Below, piece after piece: positions 11,000 to 21,342 of a DNA stretch of 64,000 nucleotides. Under the pieces are notes generated by a model, which was not told the DNA's origin, did not search any database, and saw nothing but the letters and a program-made list of their open reading frames with translations. Origin of the DNA: Dipteris shenzhenensis. Its lineage: Eukaryota > Polypodiophyta > Polypodiopsida > Gleicheniales. Location of the stretch: assembly GCA_047967505.1 (NCBI GenBank), contig CM106539.1; one strand, given 5' to 3'. A program made the translations under genes and the position numbers. Numbering within the stretch: the first letter of the stretch is position 1; each line of letters starts with the position of its first letter.

Positions 11000-12135
11000 C
11001 CCACTCGACTGCTTGTAGCTGCTTCCGCGATTCGTCGAGGCTACAAACAAACTGCATGGCCAAGAAATTGTGGGCCAAGAGATCGATCAGATGTTGCTAC
11101 TGTTGATTTCTAGCTCGAACAGGGCAGATTTTGAGCGCCACTATGATATGATCTATCCCCATCTTCCCTCCGCCCCAGGGCCTCTGGCATGGGGGATTCT
11201 TCCAACGGTAAAGTACACAGAGCATGATCTGCTGGGGACCGAGCAGAGGTTTGAAGAGATTAACATCGGCATGACCATAGTCTTCTCTATTCTCCGTTAC
11301 GGAGAGGGTGGCTGGGGGTATGAGCATAAACATCGACTGCACTCACAACTAGCTGTTCGTTCACAATAACGTATACGTAGAAAATCCGAGCCGGTCCACA
11401 TGCCTGGCTTTTACCGTCGGCCTTCCGTAATTAAGCGTTGCTCCATCTCAGATCCTGCTTCATTTTGTTGCATTCCGTCCATCCTAAGCCTTGCAGTTCC
11501 GACCATGGAAGAAAACTATGAAGCGGGGTTTGCCAATAGAAACCGCATTTTAGCCAATCAGACTACGGCCACCTAAAATTCAAATTCTCGAATGCAAGCA
11601 AAAAAACAGTGGTAATAAAAAGCAGTTTCTTGCAATTTATATTCCTAAAAGTTGAACTTACACATGGCGGGGATTGAGGCCACCTTTGGGTAGTTGTTGC
11701 AACTATATGCTTACTTTTTGGTAGAGGCTTGGTAGATTCATTGCATAGCCTTCAGAGGTCAAATCGAGCATGCATTCGAACGGATTGGAGGTCCATACCA
11801 GTCCCATGATGCATCTCACTGCCTCAAGTCTCCTCCTTTGTATTCCATCTTCCTTGCCAAATTGTATACCTATTGCCAAACCCTGGTCAATATAATCATC
11901 CTAAATTTTACCCACCGCTCATAGGACACTCCCTGGGTCTCTACCCTACAGCCAAGCCTCTCTTACGATTTTGTGTAAGTCTTCATCTCCAAAAGGAAAA
12001 GGCTTAGACAATGGTCACTGCAATGCTATTGGATATGATGTCGGAAAAAGGTTGACAAGGCATGTATCCATAAAGATCCATCCCTCCACAACCCATTGGA
12101 TTCACCTTCCAATGGGATCCCTATATCTTTGCAAA
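11000..12135. other. No recognised gene
   Basis: The only notable frame is a 99-codon plus-strand stretch (11070-11369) with reasonable amino-acid composition but no motif I know. The minus strand opposite has no continuation of the poly(A) polymerase catalytic domain. From 11370 to 12135 nothing stands out. Confidence 0.4.
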
Positions 12136-12137
12136 CC

Positions 12138-12388
12138 ACATCTACGCCACGTGCCCTCTAAAAGGGTTCTAAACTAAGTGACAACCTAAAAGCGACATGC
12201 TGCATTATAGTGGTTCCCATCACAACAACTAAAACATACTACGCATTTTGATCTAAGAGAGAGGGGGGGCAGGGGGGGTAAAGGGGATGTTTCACTGTAG
12301 AGACTCCCGTCCAGTTTATCTACATACGCACTCTTCATACCACCACTACCTACCTCTTGCCCTCTATTACGTGAGGTTGGTTCTCCTT

Positions 12389-12421
<33 letters not shown>

Positions 12422-12750
12422 TTATTCAAGTGTATTCAATGTCTTTATTTTAAAAAGGTTGATGTGTAAGTGATGAATGACATGTGATTTTAAATGCATG
12501 CGTAGAATTTGAAAGATAAAATAGGGTATACATGTAAAGAAGATCATATGTTTGAATTTTAACTAACACGTGTGCGTACGTGCACATATACACATGCACG
12601 TACACGTTACACTGAAAGAGAACACTGAACCACATCTATGCCACGTGACCTCTAAAAGCGTTCTAAACTAAGTGACAACCTAGAAGGCACATGCTACATT
12701 ATAGTGGTTCCCATGAAGAGAACTAAAACATACTACGCATTGTGATCTTA
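12138..12750. repeat. Pair of 125-bp direct repeats, 491 bp apart
   Basis: Copy 1 (12138-12262) and copy 2 (12629-12750) share ACCACATCTA, GCCACGTG, CCTCTAAAAG, GTTCTAAACTAAGTGACAAC, ATTATAGTGGTTCCCAT and AACTAAAACATACTACGCAT. Both are followed by GA-repeat and G-rich runs. The spacer contains a TG9/GA7 compound microsatellite (12389-12420). They could be diverged terminal repeats of a small element or a segmental duplication; no target duplication was identified. Confidence 0.75.
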
Positions 12751-12912
12751 CAAAAGGATTGCAAACCCTCCCAGAAACTCATGCTTCAACATCTACTAGA
12801 GAGAGAGAGAGAGAGATGGGGGGCGGGTAGAAGGGGGTGAGGGCTTTCTACTTCGACTTTTGCTATTGCAAGGCATCTAAAGAGCTTACGTGGGCGACAA
12901 AGCCTTCATACA

Positions 12913-13320
12913 TTGAGAAGACTCGCAAGCGTAGGGCCCTTGGCCTGGCAAACTAGACATGCAAGTGCATGTCAGTCTTCTACAAGCATTGTAAAGCAGT
13001 TAAAGTCCATTAACGATATGTGCGCACACAATAGAGTTGTTACTGAACTCAATAACCGATACTTGGTTGCCTTACGGAGTGAGATTCACTCTACTGGTGA
13101 TGGATTAATTAGAGAAGACGTGGGTACATCGACTGATACTCTCGCTACAAGGATTGCTCGAATTGAGAATGGCGTGAAGGCCATGAATGAGTACACACGA
13201 AAACTCCTTCGAATAGATAGACAAGGTCTAGTTGTTTGTGACAAAGGATACATGTAGGGTGCAATTGACATTTTAAAGGAACAAGTGCAAATCTTGCACG
13301 CTGAAGTTGAGTCAGCCTAA
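12913..13320 (+). pseudogene. Small unknown protein-like frame, one stop
   Basis: A plus frame of 114 codons ends in TAG at 13255-13257, then continues in frame for about 20 codons (GAIDILKEQVQILHAEVESA) to TAA. The middle (DTLATRIARIENGVKAMNEY) has helix-like, coiled-coil character. I recognise no family. It lies about 0.6 kb upstream of the Helitron coding relic and could be an accessory or captured frame, or spurious. Confidence 0.3.
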
Positions 13321-13683
13321 ATAGGTTGATAGCTATAATGACTAGGATGAGTCGCAAGCTTGACCACGTTGTGACTCCTCATAGTAGCTGAATTGCTCTT
13401 ACAGATTCTGCATTTATACTTTTGATGGACCTAATGTATTTTCGTACTATTTTCATGGATAATTATCTTTAAATTACTTTGTGGGATACACCTACTCTAA
13501 GTCATATCCAAAGCTTTTTTTTCCTTCTCGAAAATAAGAATATATCTTTCAACTGTCTTGGCTATGCATATGTGAAACTATTTGGATGTACATCCTTTCA
13601 CACTGCAACAAGCTATAGATACATAAATATGAATGTGTAAACACATATACAGAGATAGATAGAAGATAGAGCTATGTATATAT

Positions 13684-13690
13684 ACATACA

Positions 13691-13774
<84 letters not shown>
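13684..13774. repeat. Compound microsatellite CATA/TA/GA
   Basis: About nine CATA units (13684-13720) run directly into about 17 TA units (to 13752) and about 11 GA units (to 13774). Such tracts mutate by slippage and are likely polymorphic. Confidence 0.95.
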
Positions 13775-13947
13775 AAGAGGAAGAACGAGACGTATATAGT
13801 TGTGTTCATTACAAGAGATGGTGGGACGTGCTTCAAGTTCGGTCCATCGTGATAGGGCAAGAAGATTGCACTTAACACGTAGGGCACGTCATGATTTGCA
13901 AGACAAAGAACCATGCGCAGAAGACAAGCTAATGGGATTCAATACTC

Positions 13948-16900
13948 ATGTGGAAGGATGCAATTGGATGCACAACTAGGGCTCAAAGACGTTGCCATGC
14001 AAGACAACGCACTTTGACCAACATTGCTATAATCTTCCATGGTACAGTGGGTTGCCTCTCTATTCTACGTCAATTTCCAGTACGAGATGATATAGGGCAC
14101 CCATCTATGTTTCCATTGGTATTCTGTGCTCCTACTTGGACACCCATCTATGTTTCCATTGGTATTCTGTGCTCCTACTATTCACTCACTTGGACCTATG
14201 AACCACTTATGTGTTTTTTGGCATGCCCAGTTATGGAAACAAGAAACAAGAACCGATATGCAACAAGTAGTGGGAAAACATTGTTGTGATGTTGGGCATG
14301 TGTCATTGTTTCCTTTACAAGAACCACCTGAGAGTTTGAAAGTTTTATTACATGTGAATGACGCTACAAGCAGAACATTCTGAAAGACATAAGAGCGTAC
14401 AATAATGTGATGGCTTTTGTTTCATTAGGTGCCCAAATTGATGGGATGTTTTCAAGAGATAGAGGTGTACATAACTTTCGGGTCCATGGTAGTGTGTATC
14501 ATCATGTGGATAGTTTGCTTCCTGATCATACTAGGCACGAGATTCCACGTTTTGCATAGTTATATGTGTATGACACCCAGCACGAGTTGCAAAACCGCTT
14601 GGATGGTATGCCTAGTTTGGATCCAATGATTTTGGAATCCTTGCAAACAATGATGCATGCATGCAATCCTTATGCCAATGCATTGGTATCTATGGGAGAG
14701 ATGCTGAGAAGAAATCCACATGCAGACTTAAGGATGGTTATTTGTGAGAGTCGTGCAACCTCTAGACAATATTTGGTTCCCACGGCTAGCGAGGTTGCCA
14801 CAATCATGCCAGGACAAGGGAATGATCTTGATGTTGGCAATAGACACATCCAGCTTTTATGCCGAAATGGCTGTATACGGAGAATATCTAACTTGCACCG
14901 ATCATACATGCCCCTCATGTATGTTCTTCCCTCTAGGGGAGGATGGATGGCATGTATGTATCCCATATGCTGATGATCCTGGTCACAGCAGGGTACGTAG
15001 ACAGAAGTACGTAACACAGAGACAATACTACGCTTATCGTCTGCAAGCGAGGTCTAATACAAATGCATGCCTTCTATGTGGGGGGAGATTACTACAACAG
15101 TATATAGTATGGAGGAATCAAGTTTGTTGTGGATACGTAATAATCAAGCATCTTTGCATGTAGAAGTTTACCAAGGATTGACAGACATGGTGAATGCAGT
15201 TGATGGTGCCAACACCTTATTTGGCAATGCTGTAGGGCGCAGGGTTGTTTTTCCCTCTTCTTTTATAGGAGGACCCCGATATATGTGCGGTTATACCAAG
15301 ATTCTATGGCAACTGTACGGAAGAGGGGTAAACCAGATTTGTTTATTACATTCACGTGCAATCCGAAATGGGGCCTGAAATATATGAAGCATTGCTGCCT
15401 GGTTAGAGTCCCCAAGACCGCCCCGATTTGACCGCCCGTGTGTTTCATGAGAAGCACAAGGATATGATGAAAGCATTGACAAGGGATGACATGTTTGGTA
15501 AGGTAGTTGGGTATGATTCTGTGATTGAGTTTCAAAAGAGAGGCTTGCCACACTCGCACATATTGCTGATTCTTGAAAGTGCCTTCAAACTAGTAGAGAC
15601 TGCACACTATGATAGATTGGTATGTGCAGAACTTCCTGATGTTGCACTGTTTCCTGAGTTGCATGATGTCGTTAGTCAGTGTAATGTTCATGGCCCGTGT
15701 GGGGCATTGAATCCCTCAACCACTTGCATGATTGATGGTAAACGTTGTCGTCATTACCCATGTGCCTTCTCTCAATGTGTTGTGGTGGGAAATGATGGTT
15801 ATCCCATCTACATGTGTTGGGATGACGGTAAAAAAATACGGGTGAAACATGGTGTGGTAGATAACCGATGGATTGTGCCATTTAATCCTACTCTTTCCAT
15901 GAAATACAATGCACATATAAATGTTAAGGTTTGTTCCACGATCACTGCAGTTAATTATCTATATAAATATGTGTACAAAGGTCATGACAAGGCCACAGTA
16001 ATGATGCAAGTTGTAAATCATGTAGGACAGGAAGGAGAACTGCACAATCCGCATGATGGTATTATTGATGAGATCACACAATACTTGGATGCACGTTACG
16101 TGTCAACTTCAAAAGCATGCTAGAGGATATACGAATACTCCATGCATGTTGAAATGCCTGATGTGCAGCGGTTGCAAGTTCATCTCTCGGTGATGAATGG
16201 TGTGATATTCAGAGATGATGATAACTTACAAGATATAGTGGAAATGGTGCAAAATAGACAAACCAGTCTTACAAAGTGGTTCAAATGCAATGCATTGCAT
16301 CCTGATGCAAATAGTATGCTTTATGGAGACTTTCCAAGCATGTGGGTTTGGAACAAAACTAGGAAGACGTGGACTCGAAGAAAGTTGGGAAATACCATTG
16401 GCCGCATGTACAATGTTTCACCATCTGTAGGCGAGAAATACTTTATGCGCATGTTGCTTAACATTTGCAGGGGTTGTAAGTCTTTTAATGACCTTCGCAC
16501 ATTCAGTGGGCAACTTTATCCCTCTTTCAAGGCAGCTTGCATTGCTAGAGGATTACTAGAAAGTGATGAGGAGTGGTTCGTGTGTATGGAAGAGGCTGCA
16601 TTTGTTCAGAACAGTGCACAGTTGAGACAACTCTTTGTGACAATTTTGCTTTTCTGTGAGCCAGCATCTCCTCGACTTTTATGGGATAAATTCTATTTGG
16701 AGCTTTCAGATGATATTTTTCATGCATTGGAAGTAAGTGTGGAGAATCCAGTTCATCATCGCATGATCGGTAGCATGGGCGAGCATTGGCAGACTTTGGT
16801 GGTTTGCATGCCATGGATAGAGCAAATGATTTACTGGTAGATGTGTTGCTTCAAGAGGAGAGGATTTTTGATATTCAGCAGCAGGCAAAAATTGCCAGTG

Positions 16901-18022
16901 CGATGGAGCAAGCTTGAACCCCTATCAGATGGTCGCGTATGAATGGATTTTAGCAGCTATTCAAGCAAATGTGGGTGACGTGTTCTTTCTAGATGGTCCC
17001 CGAGGATCTGGAAAGACATTTCTTTATATTTGTTTACTTTCTCGGTTGCGTGGGGAGGGACACATTGCATTGGCATGCACATCTTTTGGCATTGTGGCAT
17101 TGTTGCTGTCTAATGGACGTACGGCACGCACACTCACGCTTCAAGATACCATTGAATCTACATGCCACTAGCACATGCAATATTCACGTTAATAGTACCC
17201 TTGCTGATGTTTTGAGACTGGCAAAGTTAATAATATGGGATGTGGCTCCCATGACTCATCGACATGCCTTTGAAGCACTGGACAGGACTTTACAAGACAT
17301 CATGTCGAGCAATCAGCTATTTGGTGGCAAAGTAGTGCTATTGGGAGGGGATTTCCAACAAATTTTGTCACTTGCGATTCTTGCACCTCGAAACCTTGAA
17401 GTTGATGCAATCAACAATGCAGCACTAAATGCAGTGGCAGGGGAGAGAAAGGAGTATCTAAGTGCAGATTCAGTGAATAATACGGATGTAGATTCATTTT
17501 TGTATGCATCAGAGTACCTCAATAGCCTCGATCTTAGTAGTGGTTATCCACCCACCGACTGGTTCTGAAGATAAATGCTCCAATCATTTTGCTGCGTAAC
17601 CTGGATCCACAAAAGAGACTATGCAATGGCACTCGATTAATATGCAAAGAGTTCCACACCAAGGTGTTGGGGGCCAAGGTCATCTCAGTAATACGCATAT
17701 CGGTGACAGGGTATTCATTCCAAGGATAACCTTCATTCCAAGCAATTTGCAACAACTACCATTTGATATGAGAAGGAGGCAATTCCCCATTCGATTGGCA
17801 TTTGGCATGACAATTAATAAGGCCCAAGGTCAAACAATGTCTGTTCTTGGCTTATACTTGGCGACACCGGTGTTCAGCCACGAACAATTATATGTGGCCT
17901 TCTCACGTGTACGATCATCAAATGCTGTCAAAGTATTCGTTCAAGACAAGGCCGACGAGGCCAGTAGCGAGGATTCAAGGGAACCATGTACTACATACGT
18001 TGTGTATAAGGAAGTCCTATAA
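13948..18022 (+). pseudogene. Decayed Helitron transposase (Rep plus PIF1-like helicase)
   Basis: This is the rolling-circle transposase of an autonomous Helitron, spread over several frames. In order: a Cys/His-rich start (about 14200-14290), the Helitron-like N-terminal region (NNVMAFVSLGAQIDGMFSRD, GEDGWHVCIPYADD, QYYAYRLQ), then the Rep nuclease. Rep keeps an intact HUH motif (GLPHSHILL; His-Ser-His 15551-15559) and the tyrosine segment YLYKYVYKGHD (15956-15988). The helicase shows Walker A (GPRGSGKTFLY, 16994-17026), a Walker B region reading WDVAP instead of the usual WDEAP, GGDFQQILS, and C-terminal motifs AFGMTINKAQGQT and LYVAFSRVRS. About 130-150 residues appear to be missing between GGDFQQILS and ILAPRN (near 17375). 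Stops (14557 TAG, 15404 TAG, 16121 TAG) and several frameshifts (about 14380, 14925, 15297, 15380, 16850, 17570) make it inactive. Termini (5' TC, 3' hairpin-CTRR) were not located. Confidence 0.9.
14098..14178. repeat. 43-bp tandem duplication inside Helitron relic
   Basis: CACCCATCTATGTTTCCATT and the bases after it occur twice in a row (14098-14140 and 14141-14178) with no visible mismatch over the shared part. A 43-bp unit changes the reading frame, so it is one of the lesions of the Helitron coding region and must be fairly recent. Confidence 0.85.
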
Positions 18023-18188
18023 GTGAAGCAACAAACACAAGTATGTATGGTTGTTGCCTTCCTGCATTTAACGGTTCTTCATTGAAAAGTAAAAGTATAT
18101 GCTTCATTGTTTGCACATCAGTTTCAATATAGCTCATGTTTTGACTAAGATTTTTTTTTAAACCCACGGATGTGCTCTTGCATGCAGC
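18023..18188. other. Sequence between Helitron frame and gypsy element
   Basis: Probable 3' flank of the Helitron coding region. It contains a T-run (18153-18161) but no hairpin followed by CTRR that would mark a Helitron 3' end. The gypsy insertion at 18189-18193 separated it from the sequence now at 24666 onward. Confidence 0.4.
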
Positions 18189-18193
18189 TAGAT
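18189..18193. repeat. Target-site duplication TAGAT (left)
   Basis: TAGAT lies immediately before the 5' LTR and again immediately after the 3' LTR (24661-24665). A 5-bp duplication is typical of LTR retrotransposon integrase. Confidence 0.93.
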
Positions 18194-18536
18194 TGTTACG
18201 TCAACTATAATACCGTGTGACCATGGTATAAGGTGAGAAGCTAGAGGGCTTGACAGTGCAATGGTGGACACACAAATTAATGCCTAGGCAAAATAGATCT
18301 AGCATTAAGTGGGATGCCAAGAGGGGTTAAAAGGGTGAGGACCTTGGAAATGACACTTGGCATCATAGGAAGACCACATGGCATGCATTGGGTTCAGAGG
18401 AGGCTTCCAGAGAGAGGCTCCAAAAAAAGAAAAGAAAAGAAACAAGGGAGTTCATGGTGTGGAATAAGGGGAGCACTCTGGAAAGCCGTGGCTGGGAGGA
18501 GAACTCAAATTGGGCCCTCTTTATGGTGATGTTTCA
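18194..18536 (+). repeat. 5' LTR of gypsy element A
   Basis: 343 bp, TGTTACG to TGTTTCA. The same-length copy is at 24318-24660. Of nine differences eight are transitions, and two adjacent pairs (TG versus CA near 18263 and 18458) look like one ancestral CG decayed on opposite strands. Confidence 0.95.
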
Positions 18537-18537
18537 T

Positions 18538-18550
18538 TGGTATCAGAGCC
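18538..18550 (+). promoter_or_regulatory. Primer-binding site, initiator tRNA-Met
   Basis: TGGTATCAGAGCC, one base after the 5' LTR, is the usual complement of the 3' end of plant initiator tRNA-Met and primes minus-strand cDNA synthesis. Confidence 0.93.
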
Positions 18551-19576
18551 ACGATGAAGACTTGGTGTTGAAGACCTGAAGTTTTCTATATGCCGACTCG
18601 TATGCCTTTGCTCCTTGCATAGCGGTTTCCAGAGATCCACGATGGGGGGGTTGCTATGAGAGCTACAGTGAACCCTGAACTAGTGCAAAATATGACTAAA
18701 ATCATTCTCGGCATTCAAGGCAATCCCCCGCAAGGATACCCAACAGGGGTGCCGTACATAGGAGGCGAGTAAGGCGCCCTATAATTACAGCTTTTGCAAT
18801 ATGCTTCAAGGCTCAAGCCCACGGTTGGGACTCAAGAGTTGCGAGCTTTAACGTACGTGAGCCAGCAAGTTCTATTAATTGATCCGTCCACACAGCGCTC
18901 ATGACTTAGTCTCCCTAAGTCTGCAAGCCCAGTCTCATAACACAAACTCATACTCACGGCCATTTTGGGAGACAAGCCGCAATTGCTGCGTAGGGTACAT
19001 AGCTTGCTCTTCTCTCAAATTTGTAGGCCTGAGCGGAGCTTGAGCGATGGCGCAGAATTCAAACATCAAGAAGGTGAGACCAGAGCATTAGTGCTGTGGA
19101 TCTCACAGGTCTAGACTCTAGGGGCAGCTCAGATTTCGAAAGAAGTAGAGAAAGAATTCTCAGTCAATTCCTTCAGCACTTGCCTCGTCAACGTGCCTGC
19201 ACAGCTCTTGGATCCTCAAAACAAAGGTTGAAAAATACCTTAATTACCCAAAAAAAAAAGCCACCTCATCAGAGAATTTATACCCTCTCTAAAGTCTAAA
19301 GCCCTCCTCTCTTTTCAAAGTCTTTTCACCCTCTTCTTCTTCCAAAACTCCTTAGCCTCACCAAATTGAAAGAAGAAGAAGGTATCGAGGATTTCGAATT
19401 TCTGCATCGAGGCATCGAGGGAAATGGAAGAAGCGGAATTGAAGAATCGTGGATCGAAGAAAGCGCGAAGAAAAATTCAAGACTATCGAACAAATACCAA
19501 GGAAGTGGGCATCATATTTTTCTCTCTCACATAAAGCGCTTTGCTTTACATTTTTTGGAAAATATACATTTTTAAA
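18551..19576 (+). other. Leader of gypsy element A
   Basis: About 1 kb of untranslated leader between the primer site and the gag start codon. It would hold packaging signals. No recognisable gene is encoded; short frames here are interrupted. Confidence 0.6.
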
Positions 19577-21271
19577 ATGACAACTCCAGAAAGAGATAGT
19601 ATGAATAGGGAGGCCGAGGAAAGGGCTAGAAAGGGAAAAGCAATAGTTAGAGAGGAAATACATGAGGAGGTACAAACTGAAACTCAAGAGGATAATGTAG
19701 AAATGGAGGATATTGATTATGGTGATTATGGAATTCCATATGCAGAATTCACTAAACTTGAAACTCGAACACAAAATATAGAAACACAGTTAGGGGTTAT
19801 CAGTGAAACATTAAAAACCCTAGCTGAAGCTATAACTAAGATAGCTGATTCTCAATCAGTATCTATTACTGAAAAATCACTGATTCCTCCTAATCAAGTT
19901 GAGAGGTCTACCTCTCGACTTAGAGAAACCTCAAACATCCTTAAGGACTTAAAACCACCAATTTTCAATGGGGAAGAAAAGGAGCGTAGTAAAGATGCGA
20001 TTAATACGTTCTTGCAAAAATGGCAAGACTCTCATCGACTCAAGAATACACCTCCTGAAAATCAAGTCGTGGAAGCAAGTCTTTCCCTTGGAAATAAAGC
20101 CTATAAATGGTGGATGAGCCTCAGGGAGAGTGAGAAAATTCCTAGATATTGGACTAAGTTTGAACAAGCCTTCCTAAAAGAGTTTTTACCAGAAAATGAA
20201 TTAGAAAGAGCGTGGGAGGCTTGGGACAATTGGACTATGGGTAAAAACACTCTAGTCCAGTACATAGCGAATTATAGGGAGGCAATCCTTAAGCTGAAGG
20301 GAATCGATGAATTCCAAAAGATAAGGGGTTTCGTGAGAGGTCTCAAAGACACTTATAAGGTTGAGGTGAAAAGAAATTCTCCAAAAACCTTTGAGGAAGC
20401 CATTAAGTATGCCCAAATATATGATGATATGACGGGGAAATTCAGAATTGGAACTTCGGAGCAAACAGGTTTTGTTCCAAAGTTCAATAAATTTTCCAAT
20501 TTGAAAAGGAAGGGGCACTTTAAGAAGGAGGTTCCTCAGGAACCACCTAAGAAACCTCAAACACAAAATTATCCTCTCTTGAAGAAAGAGGATTATGAAA
20601 GGGCCAGGCAAGAAAATCTTTGCTTCAAATGTCTGGGCAAAGACCATGCTGCTTGGAACTGTCCTAAAAATAAATCAGCAGGAGCTAAAGCCCCAAATAG
20701 ACCTCCACAAAAACAAGTGCATGCGATGCAAGTGTTACCGCTTAATGGTACTGAAAAGTACACTGAGGTAGAGGTCTATCATGAGGATAGCACCCACATG
20801 TGCTGTCTATCATCGGCAATGTGGCAGCCCACCTTTGGTCCTCATGATTTAATGAGGATGCATGGAAAAATTAAGGGGCAAAGAGTAAGAGTGATGGTCG
20901 ATGATAGTGCAACACATAATTTCTTCAACTACTCATTAGTTAAGAAATTAAAATTGCCTGAGAGTCCCAGTGCCCATAAATATGTGGTCTCTTTGGCGAA
21001 GGGCAGTGACAAAAAAGTTTGGGACACCATGATATATGGTGTAGAGATGGATATTCAAGGCTATCAGGATGCCTTGGATTTCCAAATCATGCATCTCGAC
21101 CGAACAGATGTAGTGCTTGGTCGAGAATGGCTATATAGTCTTGGGCGTAGCTTACAGAGGAGTTATCTTAATAACTCCATTATGTTTGAAAAAGAGGGTA
21201 GAGTCTTTCAGATTCAAGGAGAACATGATGTGCCTAACTCTCCTCTTATTTGTTCGATGGAATTGGAATGA
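19577..21271 (+). CDS. Gag-protease of gypsy element A
   Basis: A 564-residue frame. I start at the ATG at 19577 (MTTPERDS) because the twelve residues before it are hydrophobic and lie upstream of the acidic Gag-like start. Residues 60-100 look like a coiled coil. A retrotransposon Gag domain follows (KPPIFNGEE near 125, ASLSLGNKAYKWWMSL). A CCHC zinc knuckle CFKCLGKDHAAWNC is at 349-362, and a retropepsin-like segment is near 437-460. The protease motif reads VDDSATHNFF where retropepsins have D-S/T-G-A, so the catalytic glycine is missing. The frame ends at TGA 21269-21271; protein-like sequence continues in the same frame for about 35 codons. Gag builds the cytoplasmic particle; the protease would cleave the polyprotein. 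Confidence 0.9.
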   Translation: MTTPERDSMNREAEERARKGKAIVREEIHEEVQTETQEDNVEMEDIDYGDYGIPYAEFTKLETRTQNIETQLGVISETLKTLAEAITKIADSQSVSITEKSLIPPNQVERSTSRLRETSNILKDLKPPIFNGEEKERSKDAINTFLQKWQDSHRLKNTPPENQVVEASLSLGNKAYKWWMSLRESEKIPRYWTKFEQAFLKEFLPENELERAWEAWDNWTMGKNTLVQYIANYREAILKLKGIDEFQKIRGFVRGLKDTYKVEVKRNSPKTFEEAIKYAQIYDDMTGKFRIGTSEQTGFVPKFNKFSNLKRKGHFKKEVPQEPPKKPQTQNYPLLKKEDYERARQENLCFKCLGKDHAAWNCPKNKSAGAKAPNRPPQKQVHAMQVLPLNGTEKYTEVEVYHEDSTHMCCLSSAMWQPTFGPHDLMRMHGKIKGQRVRVMVDDSATHNFFNYSLVKKLKLPESPSAHKYVVSLAKGSDKKVWDTMIYGVEMDIQGYQDALDFQIMHLDRTDVVLGREWLYSLGRSLQRSYLNNSIMFEKEGRVFQIQGEHDVPNSPLICSMELE

Positions 21272-21342
21272 CTACTACACCAAGAAGAATGCGAGGTATA
21301 TCTTTGTGAACTTACTTTTATTGGTGATTTTAGGTCTTTTGC

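Noticed and set aside
11070-11369. 99-codon plus frame opposite the poly(A) polymerase region
   Set aside because: No motif recognised and no continuation upstream, where a stop precedes it; insufficient to call a gene.
13684-13752. Regularly spaced repeats as a CRISPR-like array
   Set aside because: Units are 4 and 2 bp simple repeats with no spacers, in plant DNA.
13672-13914. 80-codon minus frame rich in Tyr-Ile and Leu-Ser
   Set aside because: It is simply the translation of the TA/GA/CATA microsatellite and its flank.
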